A stretch of 64,000 bases of DNA from Hyphomicrobiales bacterium. GTDB lineage: Bacteria > Pseudomonadota > Alphaproteobacteria > Rhizobiales > Rhizobiaceae. The notes below the pieces were generated by a model. It was not told the DNA's origin. It saw only the letters and a program-made list of their open reading frames with translations, and ran no database searches. The DNA is taken from positions 248,001 to 312,000 of the forward strand of contig UBZT01000010.1 in the NCBI GenBank assembly GCA_900470155.1, in the 5' to 3' direction. Both the position numbers and the translations under genes were made by a program. This document shows, piece after piece, positions 36,759 to 46,841 of the stretch. Position 1 is the first letter of the stretch, and every line of letters begins with the position of its first letter.

Positions 36759-38672
36759 ATGCGGGGCAACTATCAGGAAACCTATGCCCTCTGGCAGGCA
36801 GATCCAGAACAATTCTGGCGCACGGCCGCCGCGCAGGTGCATTGGTTCAAGGCGCCGGAAAAAACCTTCGATCCGGATCAGGGACCGTATGGAAGATGGT
36901 TCGTCGGCGGTGAAACCAATACCTGCTACAACTGCATCGACAGGCATATAGCGGCCGGCCACGGGTCCGAAACCGCGCTGATTTACGACAGTCCGATGAC
37001 CGGACAGACGGCACGCTACTCATACGATCAGATGCTGAGCGAGGTAAGCGCGATTGCCGCAGTGCTGCGCAATCATGGGGTCGGCAAAGGCGACAGGGTC
37101 ATCATCTACATGCCGATGATCCCGGAAGCGGTGTTTTCCATGCTTGCCTGCGCCCGCTTGGGTGCGGTCCATTCGGTGGTCTTTGGCGGATTTGCCGCGC
37201 ATGAACTGGCGACCCGTATTGACGACTGCGGCGCAAAGGTCGTTATCGGAGCGAGTTGCGGCCTGGAGCCGGGGCGGATCGTTCCGTACAAGCCGCTTCT
37301 CGACCATGCCATCGACATGGCCAAGGTGAAACCTGACTACTGTTTTATCCTGCAGCGCGACCAATACCACGCCCCCCTGCGCTACGAGCATGGGGATGTC
37401 GATCTTGCCCAGGCGGTCGAGGCCGAGAAGATCAATGGTTCAAGCGTAGACTGCACGCCCGTTCTGGCGACCGATCCGCTCTATATTCTCTACACGTCCG
37501 GAACCACGGGCCAGCCGAAAGGTGTCGTGCGCGACAATGGCGGGCACATGGTGGCACTCAACTGGACCATGGCCAACATCTACGGGGTGAAGCCGGGCGA
37601 GGTTTTCTGGGCTGCCTCCGATATCGGCTGGGTCGTCGGCCATTCCTATATCGTCTACGGCCCTTTGCTGGCCGGCAATGCGACGGTCATCTTCGAGGGA
37701 AAACCGGTGGGCACGCCGGATGCCGGTACTTTCTGGCGTGTGGTCAGCGACCATGACGTGAAGGTGCTGTTTACAGCACCGACGGCCTTTCGGGCGATCC
37801 GGCGCGATGACCCGGAAGGAGAACATGTTGCGCGGTACGATCTGTCGGGTCTGCGCGCTCTTTTCCTGGCGGGAGAGCGAGCGGATCCGGAGACGCTGAA
37901 ATGGGCCGAGCGTATTTTGAACATACCGATCATCGACCACTGGTGGCAAACCGAGACCGGCTGGGCCATTGCCGCCAATCCGGCCGGTCTCGGGCTATTG
38001 CCGGTGAAACATGGTTCACCGGCGAAACCGATGCCTGGTTACGACTTGGAGATTCTGGATGATGCCGGTCATCCTGTCGCCCACGGAACACTGGGCAACA
38101 TCGTTGCCAAACTCCCTTTGCCTCCTGGTTGTTTGGTGACCTTCTGGGGCGCGGACGAGCGCTTCAGGACATCCTGCCTCGAAGAATTCCCCGGCTATTA
38201 CAAGACGGCCGATGCCGGCGTGATCGATGACGATGGCTATGTCTTCGTCATGGCGCGCACGGATGACATCATCAACTGTGCGGGACACCGGCTGTCGACA
38301 GGCGCGATGGAAGAGGTCTGCGCCATGCATCCGGATGTGGCCGAATGTGCCGTCATCGGCATTGCCGACGAACTCAAAGGGCAGATACCCTGCGGCTTCC
38401 TCGTGTTGAAGAAGAATGTGCACCGGGATCATGCGGCGATTTCAAAAGAGGTCGTGCAGTTGGTGCGCGATGAGATCGGCCCGGTCGCGGCTTTCAAGAT
38501 GGTGCTGATGGTCGATCGTCTGCCCAAGACACGGTCAGGCAAGATCCTGCGCGGGACGATGCAGAAAATCGCAGATGGCCTTCCCTGGAAAATGCCTGCG
38601 ACCATCGATGATCCGATTGTCTTGGACGAGATTTCCGCCGTGCTCAAAGCCTGTGGCCAGGTGGCTGCCTGA
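36759..38672 (+). CDS. prpE: propionyl-CoA/acyl-CoA synthetase (PrpE type)
   Basis: An ANL-superfamily AMP-forming acyl-CoA ligase of 637 residues. It has the ACS N-terminal domain (YALWQADPEQFW), the P-loop YILYTSGTTGQPKGVV, the adenylate-binding WWQTETGWAI, YYKTADAG, and the hinge and catalytic Lys in [12 protein letters not shown] near the C-terminus. The sequence follows PrpE more than Acs, so propionate is the likely substrate, though butyrate or acetate is possible. The ATG at 36759 has a GGGAGG site six bases upstream and is better than the ATG at 36738. It is divergent from imuA and convergent with trcR. Confidence 0.9.
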   Translation: MRGNYQETYALWQADPEQFWRTAAAQVHWFKAPEKTFDPDQGPYGRWFVGGETNTCYNCIDRHIAAGHGSETALIYDSPMTGQTARYSYDQMLSEVSAIAAVLRNHGVGKGDRVIIYMPMIPEAVFSMLACARLGAVHSVVFGGFAAHELATRIDDCGAKVVIGASCGLEPGRIVPYKPLLDHAIDMAKVKPDYCFILQRDQYHAPLRYEHGDVDLAQAVEAEKINGSSVDCTPVLATDPLYILYTSGTTGQPKGVVRDNGGHMVALNWTMANIYGVKPGEVFWAASDIGWVVGHSYIVYGPLLAGNATVIFEGKPVGTPDAGTFWRVVSDHDVKVLFTAPTAFRAIRRDDPEGEHVARYDLSGLRALFLAGERADPETLKWAERILNIPIIDHWWQTETGWAIAANPAGLGLLPVKHGSPAKPMPGYDLEILDDAGHPVAHGTLGNIVAKLPLPPGCLVTFWGADERFRTSCLEEFPGYYKTADAGVIDDDGYVFVMARTDDIINCAGHRLSTGAMEEVCAMHPDVAECAVIGIADELKGQIPCGFLVLKKNVHRDHAAISKEVVQLVRDEIGPVAAFKMVLMVDRLPKTRSGKILRGTMQKIADGLPWKMPATIDDPIVLDEISAVLKACGQVAA

Positions 38673-38680
38673 TCTGGCCA

Positions 38681-38717
38681 AAGAAAAGCCCCGGGCGCTG
38701 ATGGTGCGCCCGGGGCT
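38681..38717 (-). terminator. intrinsic terminator between prpE and trcR
   Basis: AGCCCCGGGCGC (38687-38698) and GCGCCCGGGGCT (38706-38717) form a perfect 12-bp stem with a 7-nt loop. On the - strand it is followed by TTTTCTTT, so it ends trcR; it may also help end prpE. Confidence 0.9.
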
Positions 38718-38744
38718 AGGTGTCTGGTGGAACCGGAGGGACGG

Positions 38745-39452
38745 TCAGTACTGATCGTCGTCCTCGTCCTTGTTGCGGTCGGACTTGAGCGACTGCAGCT
38801 TGGCGAATACGGCGTTGGCGTCGATCGTCTTTTCTTCGTCGCGGTCGCGGCCATAGCCGAAGTCGAGGTTTTCGGTCTCGGTGGCGGCCTGCAGCGTAGC
38901 GCCGAGTTCGGCAGCGGTCGGAAGCGGACGACCCTTGGAAGCCTTTTCAACTTCGAGATCGAGATCGATCTGGCTGCAGAGCCCGAGCGTGACAGGGTCC
39001 ATCGGCGTCAGGTTGGTCGAGTTCCAGTGGGTGCGCTCGCGGATCTGTTCGATGGTCGACTTGGTCGTGCCGACCAGACGGGAGATCTGTGCGTCCTTCA
39101 GTTCAGCATGGTTGCGAACCAGCCAGAGAATGGCGTTCGGACGATCCTGGCGCTTGGAGACCGGCGTGTAGCGCGGACCACGACGCTTGGATTCGGGAAC
39201 GCGAACCTTCGGCTCGGAAATCTTCAGCTTGTGGTTCACGTCCTTTTCAGCCCGGGCGATCTCGTCGCGCGACAACTGACCGGTCGCGATCGGGTCCAGG
39301 CCCTTGATGCCCTGCGCCGCTTCGCCGTCGGCAATCGCCTTGACCTCAAGCGGGTGCAGTTTGCAAAACTGGGCGATCTGGTCGAATGACAGCGCCGTGT
39401 TGTCGACGAGCCATACGGCCGTTGCCTTCGGCATAAGCAATGTCTGTGCCAT
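38745..39452 (-). CDS. trcR: cell cycle transcriptional regulator TrcR (DUF1013)
   Basis: A 235-residue protein of the alphaproteobacterial DUF1013 family, named TrcR. The opening MPKATAVWLVDNTALSFDQIAQFC is a helix-turn-helix-like segment, repeated in spirit at RPNAILWLVRNHAELKDAQISRLVG with TKSTIEQIRER. The C-terminal 80 residues are charged and end in a strongly acidic tail (NKDEDDDQY). The family is conserved and often essential in alphaproteobacteria and is thought to work with RNA polymerase; the exact role here is inferred. It is divergent from acs across a 233-bp gap. Confidence 0.88.
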   Translation of the reverse strand: MAQTLLMPKATAVWLVDNTALSFDQIAQFCKLHPLEVKAIADGEAAQGIKGLDPIATGQLSRDEIARAEKDVNHKLKISEPKVRVPESKRRGPRYTPVSKRQDRPNAILWLVRNHAELKDAQISRLVGTTKSTIEQIRERTHWNSTNLTPMDPVTLGLCSQIDLDLEVEKASKGRPLPTAAELGATLQAATETENLDFGYGRDRDEEKTIDANAVFAKLQSLKSDRNKDEDDDQY

Positions 39453-39685
39453 GGATACAATCCTTCTGAGGTCCGCGCCGGTTGTCGCGAGCCGTGGGTT
39501 TAAACCACTATTTCCGGGAATTCGGCGTCCTTATACCGATTATGTAACGAAATTGCAATTCGCGAAGTAACGAATGACCTTTGTCTAATTGCTGGACGCT
39601 TCTGAGTTGATAAGAATGGGTACAAGAGGCCCGAGGAGGACGGTCCGAAGTTCGACAGTCCTGGCCGTTAAATGAGGAGGAGTTA

Positions 39686-41641
39686 ATGTCAGCCAAGACC
39701 TATCCGGTGCTCAAGTCGGCGAAAGCCCAGGCCCTGATCGATGAAGACAAGTATCGCAAGTGGTACGAGGAAAGCATCGAGGATCCCGAGAAATTCTGGG
39801 GCAAGCACGGCAAGCGTATCGACTGGTTCAAGCCTTATACCAAGGTCAAGAACACGTCTTTCAAGGGCAAGGTCCCGGTCAAGTGGTTCGAAGACGGACT
39901 GACGAACGTCTCCTACAACTGCATCGATCGCCATCTGAAGACCAATGGCGAACGGGTGGCGATCATCTGGGAAGGTGACAATCCGTATATCGACAAGAAG
40001 ATCACCTATAACGAGCTCTATGATCATGTCTGCCGCATGGCGAACGTGCTGAAGAAGCACGGCGTGAAGAAGGGTGATCGCGTCACTATCTATATGCCGA
40101 TGATCCCGGAGGCGACCTATGCGATGCTTGCCTGTGCCCGCATCGGCGCCATCCATTCGGTGGTCTTTGGCGGCTTTTCGCCGGAAGCGCTGGCCGGGCG
40201 CATCGTCGACTGCGAATCGACCTTTGTCATCACTTGCGATGAAGGCGTGCGTGGCGGCAAGCCGGTGGCGCTCAAGGAAAATACCGACATCGCCATCGAT
40301 ATTGCTGCCAAGCAGTATGTGATCGTCAACAAGGTTCTGGTTGTGCGCCGAACCGGCGGCAAGATCGGCTGGGCTCCCGGCCGCGATGTCTGGTATCATC
40401 AGGAAATCGTGACGGTGAAGGGCGATTGCCCGCCGGCAAAGATGAAGGCGGAAGATCCGCTGTTCATCCTTTACACGTCAGGCTCGACGGGCAAACCCAA
40501 GGGCGTGATGCACACGACCGGCGGTTATCTGGTCTATGCCTCGATGACGCATGAATATGTCTTCGATTATCACGATGGCGATATCTATTGGTGCACGGCC
40601 GATGTCGGCTGGGTGACCGGCCATTCCTATATCGTCTATGGACCACTGGCCAATTGCGCCACGACGCTGATGTTCGAAGGCGTGCCGAATTTCCCCGATC
40701 AGGGGCGCTTCTGGGAAGTGATCGACAAGCACAAGGTCAACATCTTCTACACGGCGCCGACCGCCATCCGCTCGCTCATGGGCGTCGGCGACGAGTTTGT
40801 GAAACGCTCCTCGCGCTCCAGCCTCCGGCTGCTCGGCTCAGTCGGCGAGCCGATCAATCCGGAAGCCTGGGAATGGTATTACAACGTGGTCGGCGATCAG
40901 CGCTGCCCGGTTGTCGATACCTGGTGGCAGACCGAGACGGGCGGCATCATGATTACGCCTCTGCCGGGCGCGACCGCACTGAAACCCGGTTCGGCCACCT
41001 TGCCGTTCTTCGGCATCAAGCCTGAACTGGTCGACAATGAAGGGAATGTGCTGGAGGGGGCGGCCGACGGCAATCTCTGCATCACCGACAGCTGGCCTGG
41101 CCAGGCCCGTTCCGTCTATGGCGATCACGAGCGCTATGTGCAGACCTATTTCTCGACCTACAAGGGGAAATATTTCACCGGTGACGGCTGCCGGCGTGAT
41201 GAGGACGGCTACTACTGGATCACGGGACGTGTCGATGACGTCCTCAACGTCTCGGGTCACCGCCTGGGAACGGCGGAGGTCGAATCAGCGCTGGTCTCGC
41301 ATCATCTTGTCTCGGAAGCCGCCGTCGTCGGCTATCCGCATGGCATCAAGGGCCAGGGCATCTATTGTTATGTCACCCTGATGGCAGGACATGACGGAAC
41401 GGACGCGTTGCGCCAGGATCTCGTCAAGCATGTCCGCACCGAGATCGGCCCGATCGCAACGCCGGACAAGATCCAGTTTGCCCCGGGCCTGCCGAAGACC
41501 CGTTCCGGCAAGATCATGCGGCGTATCCTGCGCAAGATCGCGGAGGATGATTTTGGTGCGCTCGGTGACACCTCGACCCTGGCCGATCCGGCAGTGGTCG
41601 ATGACCTGATCGACAACCGGCAGAACCGCAGCGCCTCTTGA
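39686..41641 (+). CDS. acs: acetyl-CoA synthetase
   Basis: Converts acetate, ATP and CoA to acetyl-CoA. The 651-residue length and motifs fit Acs: [21 protein letters not shown] (P-loop), [57 protein letters not shown], and [18 protein letters not shown] with the Lys that is reversibly acetylated. GAGGAGGAG is a strong ribosome site. The gap upstream, shared with trcR, contains the palindromes GGTTTAAACC (39498-39507) and ATTGCAAT, possible operators. A hairpin follows the stop. It is a distant paralogue of prpE 1 kb upstream. Confidence 0.96.
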   Translation: MSAKTYPVLKSAKAQALIDEDKYRKWYEESIEDPEKFWGKHGKRIDWFKPYTKVKNTSFKGKVPVKWFEDGLTNVSYNCIDRHLKTNGERVAIIWEGDNPYIDKKITYNELYDHVCRMANVLKKHGVKKGDRVTIYMPMIPEATYAMLACARIGAIHSVVFGGFSPEALAGRIVDCESTFVITCDEGVRGGKPVALKENTDIAIDIAAKQYVIVNKVLVVRRTGGKIGWAPGRDVWYHQEIVTVKGDCPPAKMKAEDPLFILYTSGSTGKPKGVMHTTGGYLVYASMTHEYVFDYHDGDIYWCTADVGWVTGHSYIVYGPLANCATTLMFEGVPNFPDQGRFWEVIDKHKVNIFYTAPTAIRSLMGVGDEFVKRSSRSSLRLLGSVGEPINPEAWEWYYNVVGDQRCPVVDTWWQTETGGIMITPLPGATALKPGSATLPFFGIKPELVDNEGNVLEGAADGNLCITDSWPGQARSVYGDHERYVQTYFSTYKGKYFTGDGCRRDEDGYYWITGRVDDVLNVSGHRLGTAEVESALVSHHLVSEAAVVGYPHGIKGQGIYCYVTLMAGHDGTDALRQDLVKHVRTEIGPIATPDKIQFAPGLPKTRSGKIMRRILRKIAEDDFGALGDTSTLADPAVVDDLIDNRQNRSAS

Positions 41642-41660
41642 TCAGCCTGCAGGGAAAACA

Positions 41661-41692
41661 GAAGGGCTCCCCCGCCAGGAGGAGCCCTTCGT
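41661..41692. terminator. hairpin between convergent acs and nuclease genes
   Basis: GAAGGGCTCC (41661-41670) and GGAGCCCTTC (41681-41690) form a perfect 10-bp stem with a 10-nt loop. T content after it is modest on both strands, so it is a probable bidirectional terminator. Confidence 0.7.
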
Positions 41693-41694
41693 CT

Positions 41695-42147
41695 TCATGT
41701 GACAGGGCACGAATGCCGTGGCTTGGCCTTGCCGGCATAAGGTTCGACAAGACCGGCCTCAAGCAGAAGATCTGCTGGGCTCCGGCCATCTGAGAGCACA
41801 AGCGTGGCGACCACGCGCCCGAAATACTTGTCGCCGGAGATATCGACCAAGGACACGCGCTGCTGGTCCGCTATGAGCGCGGTCAATTGATCCTGCGCCT
41901 CGCGTGCTGCTGCTCGGAAAGCCGGGCAACGCGACTTAAGCTCCGGCGCATCGATGCCGCGCAAGCGCACATAGGTGCTGATGCGATGATCTGGCCAAGG
42001 CATGGCTTCGACCAGAACGGTGTCGCCATCGATAACCCGCACCACCTCGGCCAACACGGGACCATCAAGCATCTGACCCGCATGGCAAGGGCCTGTCGCA
42101 AGCGCGATCATCGGCAAGAGCAACCATGAGAAGCGATATCTGAACAT
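41695..42147 (-). CDS. secreted thermonuclease-family (SNase-like) protein
   Basis: A 150-residue protein with a signal peptide (MFRYRFSWLLLPMIALATG, cut after PCHA) and a staphylococcal-nuclease fold. The landmarks are VVRVIDGDTVLVEA, with the metal-binding Asp, RLRGIDAPELKSRCP with the catalytic Arg and Glu, and KYFGRVVATLVLSDG with the second Arg. It should cut DNA or RNA in the periplasm or outside the cell. The ATG at 42147 is chosen from the signal peptide; there is no clear ribosome site, and a perfect 12-bp palindrome lies right before it. Confidence 0.85.
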   Translation of the reverse strand: MFRYRFSWLLLPMIALATGPCHAGQMLDGPVLAEVVRVIDGDTVLVEAMPWPDHRISTYVRLRGIDAPELKSRCPAFRAAAREAQDQLTALIADQQRVSLVDISGDKYFGRVVATLVLSDGRSPADLLLEAGLVEPYAGKAKPRHSCPVT

Positions 42148-42151
42148 AAAA

Positions 42152-42163
42152 GGAATATATTCC
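42152..42163. promoter_or_regulatory. palindrome GGAATATATTCC before the nuclease gene
   Basis: A perfect 12-bp palindrome four bases upstream of the nuclease ATG, with a second GGAATAT copy at 42185-42191. Its position could hide the ribosome-binding region in the mRNA or bind a repressor. No known regulator is assigned. Confidence 0.35.
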
Positions 42164-42198
42164 GATAACACTGTGTCGGCAATAGGAATATTTACAGC

Positions 42199-42405
42199 TC
42201 AAAAGTCGATCGCGCGGCCCTTGATCTCCCAGTCGCCGAAACGCGCTGGATCAGATCCTCCCCGACCGCCGATTTCCGCAGCAGGCTTGGCTGGCGTCTC
42301 CCGCTTGCGCCGTTCCTCGGCTTCGGCGAGTGCCCGTTTGGCTGCCGGACTCAGTTCGCGCGCCGGTTCCGGCGCCATGTCTTCGTGTTCTTGATCTTCG
42401 GACAT
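42199..42405 (-). CDS. SdhAF4-like succinate dehydrogenase assembly factor (DUF1674)
   Basis: A 68-residue protein. The C-terminal EIGGRGGSDPARFGDWEIKG plus RAIDF is the hallmark of the DUF1674/SDHAF4 family, which in eukaryotes binds flavinylated SdhA and protects the assembly intermediate. The N-terminal half is charged, Ala/Glu/Arg-rich. Family membership is clear; the function in bacteria is inferred from homologues. It is divergent from htpX. Confidence 0.88.
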   Translation of the reverse strand: MSEDQEHEDMAPEPARELSPAAKRALAEAEERRKRETPAKPAAEIGGRGGSDPARFGDWEIKGRAIDF

Positions 42406-42528
42406 AACTACACCTCTATTTCGCGGTTTTTATGCGCAAACATTGAAATTGGCATCGCCGCTTTTTAAATCAACGGGTGAAATCGGCAACAGGCCCGTTG
42501 CCGCAAGCATATCTCACAGGAGCAGGAC

Positions 42529-43491
42529 ATGAACTTCATGCGCACGGCAATGTTGCTGGCCTTCATGACGGCGCTCTTCATGGGCGTCGGCTTTCTGATC
42601 GGTGGCCGTGGCGGGATGATGATCGCATTCATCGTTGCAGCGGGCATGAATTTTTTCTCCTACTGGAACTCCGATCGCATGGTGCTCTCCTCCTACCGGG
42701 CACAGGAGGTGGATGAACGCACGGCGCCGGAATTCTACCTGATGGTCAAGGAACTGGCGCGCAATGCCAATCTGCCGATGCCGCGTGTCTACGTGTTCGA
42801 CAGTCCGCAGCCGAACGCCTTTGCCACTGGCCGCAATCCGCAGAATGCAGCCGTGGCCGCCTCGACCGGCCTGCTGCAGCGCCTGAACCCGCAGGAGGTC
42901 GCGGGCGTCATGGCCCATGAACTGGCGCATATCGAAAATCGCGATACGCTGACCATGACGATCACCGCGACGCTGGCCGGCGCGATCTCCATGCTCTCGA
43001 ACTTCGCCTTCCTGTTTTCCGGCAGTCGCGACGAGCGCAGCAATCCGCTCGGCTTCATCGGCGTCATTGTTGCAATGATCGTCGCGCCACTGGCCGCCAT
43101 GGTGGTGCAGATGGCAATCAGCCGGACACGGGAATACGCCGCCGACCGGCGCGGCGCCGAGATCAGCGGCAATCCGCGCGGGCTTGCCTCGGCGCTGCAG
43201 AAAATTGCCGGCGATGCTGCCCATATCGAAAACATGGATGCCGAGCGCAATCCGGCAACGGCCCATATGTTCATCATCAATCCGCTCAGCGGCCGGCGTA
43301 TGGACAATCTGTTTTCGACCCATCCGGACACGCGCAACCGTATCGAGGCGCTTCTGGCGATGACCGACATTCAGCCGGGGGTATCGACGCCAACCGGTCC
43401 TGCTGCTAATGCAAGGCCCAAAGCGCGCTCCGTTCCGAATACCGGATGGGGACGTGGCAACTCCGAACCGCCCAAAGGACCATGGTCTTGA
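42529..43491 (+). CDS. htpX: membrane zinc protease HtpX
   Basis: A 320-residue M48 protease for quality control of membrane proteins. Two N-terminal membrane segments (about 5-25 and 30-46) are followed by the zinc site [13 protein letters not shown] (H130, E131, H134) and, after two more membrane segments (about 140-165 and 178-198), [15 protein letters not shown] with the third ligand Glu. ACAGGAGCAGGAC before the ATG supplies a ribosome site. The stop lies 10 bases inside the following methyltransferase gene, so the two are coupled. Confidence 0.95.
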   Translation: MNFMRTAMLLAFMTALFMGVGFLIGGRGGMMIAFIVAAGMNFFSYWNSDRMVLSSYRAQEVDERTAPEFYLMVKELARNANLPMPRVYVFDSPQPNAFATGRNPQNAAVAASTGLLQRLNPQEVAGVMAHELAHIENRDTLTMTITATLAGAISMLSNFAFLFSGSRDERSNPLGFIGVIVAMIVAPLAAMVVQMAISRTREYAADRRGAEISGNPRGLASALQKIAGDAAHIENMDAERNPATAHMFIINPLSGRRMDNLFSTHPDTRNRIEALLAMTDIQPGVSTPTGPAANARPKARSVPNTGWGRGNSEPPKGPWS

Positions 43492-44870
43492 ACGATAAAG
43501 CACCGGGAAAACCGCAGAAGCACTTGAACAAGGGCAATGGCGGATCCCGTCCGGCGGAACAGGCCGAGGCAAAACCAGGCCTCGATGCACGTATCGCAGC
43601 ATCGCGCCTCCTGGCGGCCGTGGTTGAACGCAAGACGCCACTGGATGGCATGCTCGATGCCGAACATGGCAATCCGGCATTCCGGGCCTTGAACGAAGCC
43701 GATCGCGGGCTGGTTCGCGCGATCCTGCACAGCGCACTTCGTCATCTGCCGCGCATTGAAGCCATCCTGCACGAACTGCTCGATACGCCGCTGCCGGAAG
43801 GCGCCCGCTCGCTGCACCATCTGCTGGTCGTCGCCGCAGCGCAGATGCTCTATCTCGATGTTCCGGATCATTCGGCAGTCGATCTGGCCGTCGAGCAGGC
43901 CAATCGTGATCCCCGCAGCCGCCGCTTTGCCAAGCTGGTGAACGCGATCCTGCGCCGCGTCGGGCGCGAAAAGGAAGCGCTGCTGGAGTGGGTCAATGAC
44001 ATTCCCTGCATTCCGGAATGGTTCCTGAAGCGGTTGATTGCGGTCTATGGCCTGGATCACGCCCTGGCGATTGCCGAGGCCCAGTTGCAGCCGGTGATGA
44101 TCGATCTCACGGTCAAGAGCGATGCCCAGGGCTGGGCCGACAAACTCGGTGGTCAGGTCCTGCCGACAGGTACCGTGCGTTTGGCGCCCTTCAAGGGCAG
44201 CATTCCCTCGCTCGAAGGCTTCGAAGATGGCGAATGGTGGGTCCAGGATGCTGCGGCCGCCATTCCTGCCAAGCTCTTTGGCGACCTGAGCGGCAAGCGC
44301 GTTGCCGATCTTTGCGCCGCACCCGGCGGCAAGACCGCGCAGCTTGTTCTGGCTGGCGCCGCGGTGACTGCGGTCGAACAATCCGCGTCCCGTCTCAAGC
44401 GGCTTCAATCCAACCTGGAGCGGCTTCGTCTTTCCGCTGAGTTCGTCACCAGCAATCTGCTCGAGCTCGATGGCAGCACGGTCTTTGACGCCATCCTTCT
44501 CGATGCGCCCTGTTCGTCCACCGGCACCACCCGTCGACATCCCGATGTTCTTTGGAGCAAGGACGCCGAAGACATCGCCAAGCTCGCAGCCCTGCAGGAA
44601 AAACTGCTCCGACATGCCCTCACCTTGCTGGCCCCGGGCGGACGCATTGTCTTTTCGAATTGCTCGATCGACCCGTCAGAGGGGGAGCATGTCGTCGACC
44701 GGGTTCTCGCCGACCATCCGGAGTTGAAACTCCTTCCGATCGGCAAGGAGGATTGGCCAGGTCTGGACGCTGCAATCACCGATCGCGGCGAATTCCGCAC
44801 CACCCCGGCGATGTTGCACGCAGAGGGTGGTCTCGATGGATTCTACGCTTGCGTAATTGCTAAAATTTAG
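43482..44870 (+). CDS. RsmB-type rRNA (cytosine-5) methyltransferase
   Basis: A 462-residue protein of the RsmB/NOP2 family. The N-terminal NusB-like domain (about 35-165; [44 protein letters not shown]) is followed by a SAM-dependent methyltransferase: [14 protein letters not shown] (motif I), [18 protein letters not shown] with the motif IV Cys, and [15 protein letters not shown] with the catalytic motif VI Cys. The target is probably 16S rRNA C967, inferred from family. The ATG at 43482 overlaps the end of htpX by 10 bases. Confidence 0.9.
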   Translation: MVLNDKAPGKPQKHLNKGNGGSRPAEQAEAKPGLDARIAASRLLAAVVERKTPLDGMLDAEHGNPAFRALNEADRGLVRAILHSALRHLPRIEAILHELLDTPLPEGARSLHHLLVVAAAQMLYLDVPDHSAVDLAVEQANRDPRSRRFAKLVNAILRRVGREKEALLEWVNDIPCIPEWFLKRLIAVYGLDHALAIAEAQLQPVMIDLTVKSDAQGWADKLGGQVLPTGTVRLAPFKGSIPSLEGFEDGEWWVQDAAAAIPAKLFGDLSGKRVADLCAAPGGKTAQLVLAGAAVTAVEQSASRLKRLQSNLERLRLSAEFVTSNLLELDGSTVFDAILLDAPCSSTGTTRRHPDVLWSKDAEDIAKLAALQEKLLRHALTLLAPGGRIVFSNCSIDPSEGEHVVDRVLADHPELKLLPIGKEDWPGLDAAITDRGEFRTTPAMLHAEGGLDGFYACVIAKI

Positions 44871-44909
44871 CGAAATATTCAATAACACTGTTAGAACCTG
44901 AAAATCCCG

Positions 44910-44934
44910 CTGACGGGCGCCACTTGCCCGTCGG
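44910..44934 (+). terminator. hairpin after the RsmB-type gene
   Basis: CTGACGGGC (44910-44918) pairs with GCCCGTCGG (44926-44934), with one G-T pair and a 7-nt loop. There is no immediate T-run, so it is a weak terminator candidate 40 bp after the stop. Confidence 0.4.
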
Positions 44935-45028
44935 CAGACTCGCTATGAACTTTTCCTTTGCGATCGGCTGATTTGTCATGAAGCGATTTGAGGAATGGCT
45001 TGCGCCGTAGAAACTAAATGAATTTCCC

Positions 45029-46747
45029 ATGGAAACCATTGAGTTACCGGCCGCAGCAACGGGAATGAGAATGCGAATTACGGATCGTCGAAGACTGATC
45101 TCACTATATCTCGCGGAGGGCTGGCGCAGAGCAAGCCTAGCCATCGCGCTGGCACTACCCGTGGTCAAGGGTCGTGCCGGCTTTCGTTCAATGCGTCTGG
45201 TCGTTGCGCCAACCGATCTTCGCGCGATCGATCCATTCGTCGCCGAAGAGATTTTCCAGGGGCGATATCCGCTTGCCGGCCGCGTCCTTGACGCTGGCCA
45301 GCAATCGCCCTTCGACCTTGAACTGCCATCCCAGCAATTCGCGGTGCGCCTGCACGGGTTCGGATGGTTGCGCCATATCCGCGCCGACAAGTCGCATGCG
45401 GCCTGCGAAAACGCCCGCTGGGTCGTCGACCAGTGGATCAACCTGCACGGATCACGTGTGACGGGTATCGCCTGGGATGCCGATGTCATTGCACAACGCA
45501 TCATAGCCTGGCTATCCCACTCACCCGTGGTGCTTCAGGACGCCGATGCCGGCTTCTACCGGCGTTTCATGGCGTCACTCAGCTACCAGATCGGTTATCT
45601 GCACCGTATCGCGAGTCACTTGCCCGAGGGCCTGCCGCGGATGCGCGCGCGTATCGCGCTGGCGATGGCGACGATTTCGACGGAAGCCCGGACCTCCGCC
45701 ATTCGACGCGCGGGCCGCCAGCTCAATCGTGAGCTGGAGCGCCAGATCCTCCCCGATGGCAGCCACATCTCGCGCAATCCGCAGTCGGCTGTCGAATTGC
45801 TCTTCGACCTGTTGCCGCTTCGCCAGACCTACATCAATCTCGGCCATGACGTGCCGCAAAGGCTGATCCCGGCGATCGACCGGATGTATCCCGCCGTGCG
45901 CTTCTTCCGTCACAGCAATGGAGATCTTGCCCTGTTCAACGGTGCGAGTTCGACGCTCGCAACGGATCTGATGTCGGTGCTGCGCTATGACGAAACGGCG
46001 GGACAACCCTTCAAGGCACTGCCCCATGCCGCCTACCAGCGCCTTTCCGGCGGCGATACGGTCCTGCTCCTGGACACCGGTCATCCGCCTATGGGCTCCC
46101 TGTCGCGAACCGCCCATGCCGGCTGTCTGTCGCTGGAACTTTCGTCGGGCCGCAACCGCTTTATCGTCAACAGTGGATCGCCGCGTTTTGCCGGTGAAAA
46201 ACTGCGGCAGTTGGCGCGCACGTCGGCTGCCCATTCAACCGTTGCCATCGGCGATGTATCTTCAGCCCGAATGTCATCGTCAGACTTCCTTGGCCCCTTG
46301 CTGGTTTCAGGGATTGCGAAGGTCGAGATCAGCCGCCAGACAGGACCGGACGGCAGCGACCGCCTGTCAGCAAGCCATGATGGCTACCTGAAGCGCTTCG
46401 GCCTGCTGCATGAGCGCGAAGTGCGGATCAACGAGGCCGGCACCAAGATCGCAGGCCGCGACCGCTTTCTTCTGCCGGACGGTCTGCCTGCTCCAAGCCT
46501 CCCGTCTGAACCGGCCATCGCCCGGTTCCATGTTCATCCTGCAATCTCGCTCGACCGCCTGGACGAGCGCAAGGTCCGCCTGATCGCGCCGGATGGCGAG
46601 AGTTGGGTGTTTTCGCTTCCGGTCGGCGAGGTGGCGATAGCGGAGGACATCTTCTTCGCCGACGTCTCTGGCGTTCGGCCCTCGCAGCAGCTGGAAATTG
46701 TGTTTCACGGCCCGGAAATACGCTGGTTTCTCGCACATCACGCATAG
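45029..46747 (+). CDS. heparinase II/III-like family protein
   Basis: A 572-residue protein of the heparinase II/III type, common beside purH in rhizobia. The N-terminal half is an alpha/alpha toroid (FGWLRHIRADKSHAACENAR, ISRNPQSAVELLFDLLPLRQ, GDLALFNGASST), and the C-terminal half a beta-sandwich (NRFIVNSGSPRFAGEKLRQ, RTSAAHSTVAIGD with a conserved His-Ser). It would cleave or bind uronate-containing polysaccharide; the substrate is unknown, and no signal peptide is visible, so its location is uncertain. The start is unclear: ATG codons at 45029, 45065 and 45071 are in frame, none with a strong ribosome site. Confidence 0.85.
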   Translation: METIELPAAATGMRMRITDRRRLISLYLAEGWRRASLAIALALPVVKGRAGFRSMRLVVAPTDLRAIDPFVAEEIFQGRYPLAGRVLDAGQQSPFDLELPSQQFAVRLHGFGWLRHIRADKSHAACENARWVVDQWINLHGSRVTGIAWDADVIAQRIIAWLSHSPVVLQDADAGFYRRFMASLSYQIGYLHRIASHLPEGLPRMRARIALAMATISTEARTSAIRRAGRQLNRELERQILPDGSHISRNPQSAVELLFDLLPLRQTYINLGHDVPQRLIPAIDRMYPAVRFFRHSNGDLALFNGASSTLATDLMSVLRYDETAGQPFKALPHAAYQRLSGGDTVLLLDTGHPPMGSLSRTAHAGCLSLELSSGRNRFIVNSGSPRFAGEKLRQLARTSAAHSTVAIGDVSSARMSSSDFLGPLLVSGIAKVEISRQTGPDGSDRLSASHDGYLKRFGLLHEREVRINEAGTKIAGRDRFLLPDGLPAPSLPSEPAIARFHVHPAISLDRLDERKVRLIAPDGESWVFSLPVGEVAIAEDIFFADVSGVRPSQQLEIVFHGPEIRWFLAHHA

Positions 46748-46841
46748 ACTGTTGGTTCTGCGGGCAAGCTGTGCTAGGCGGCGGCATCGCGCTCGTCATG
46801 CAGATCTTTTCGACGGGCGCCCGTCAGATCGGAGCTGAACC

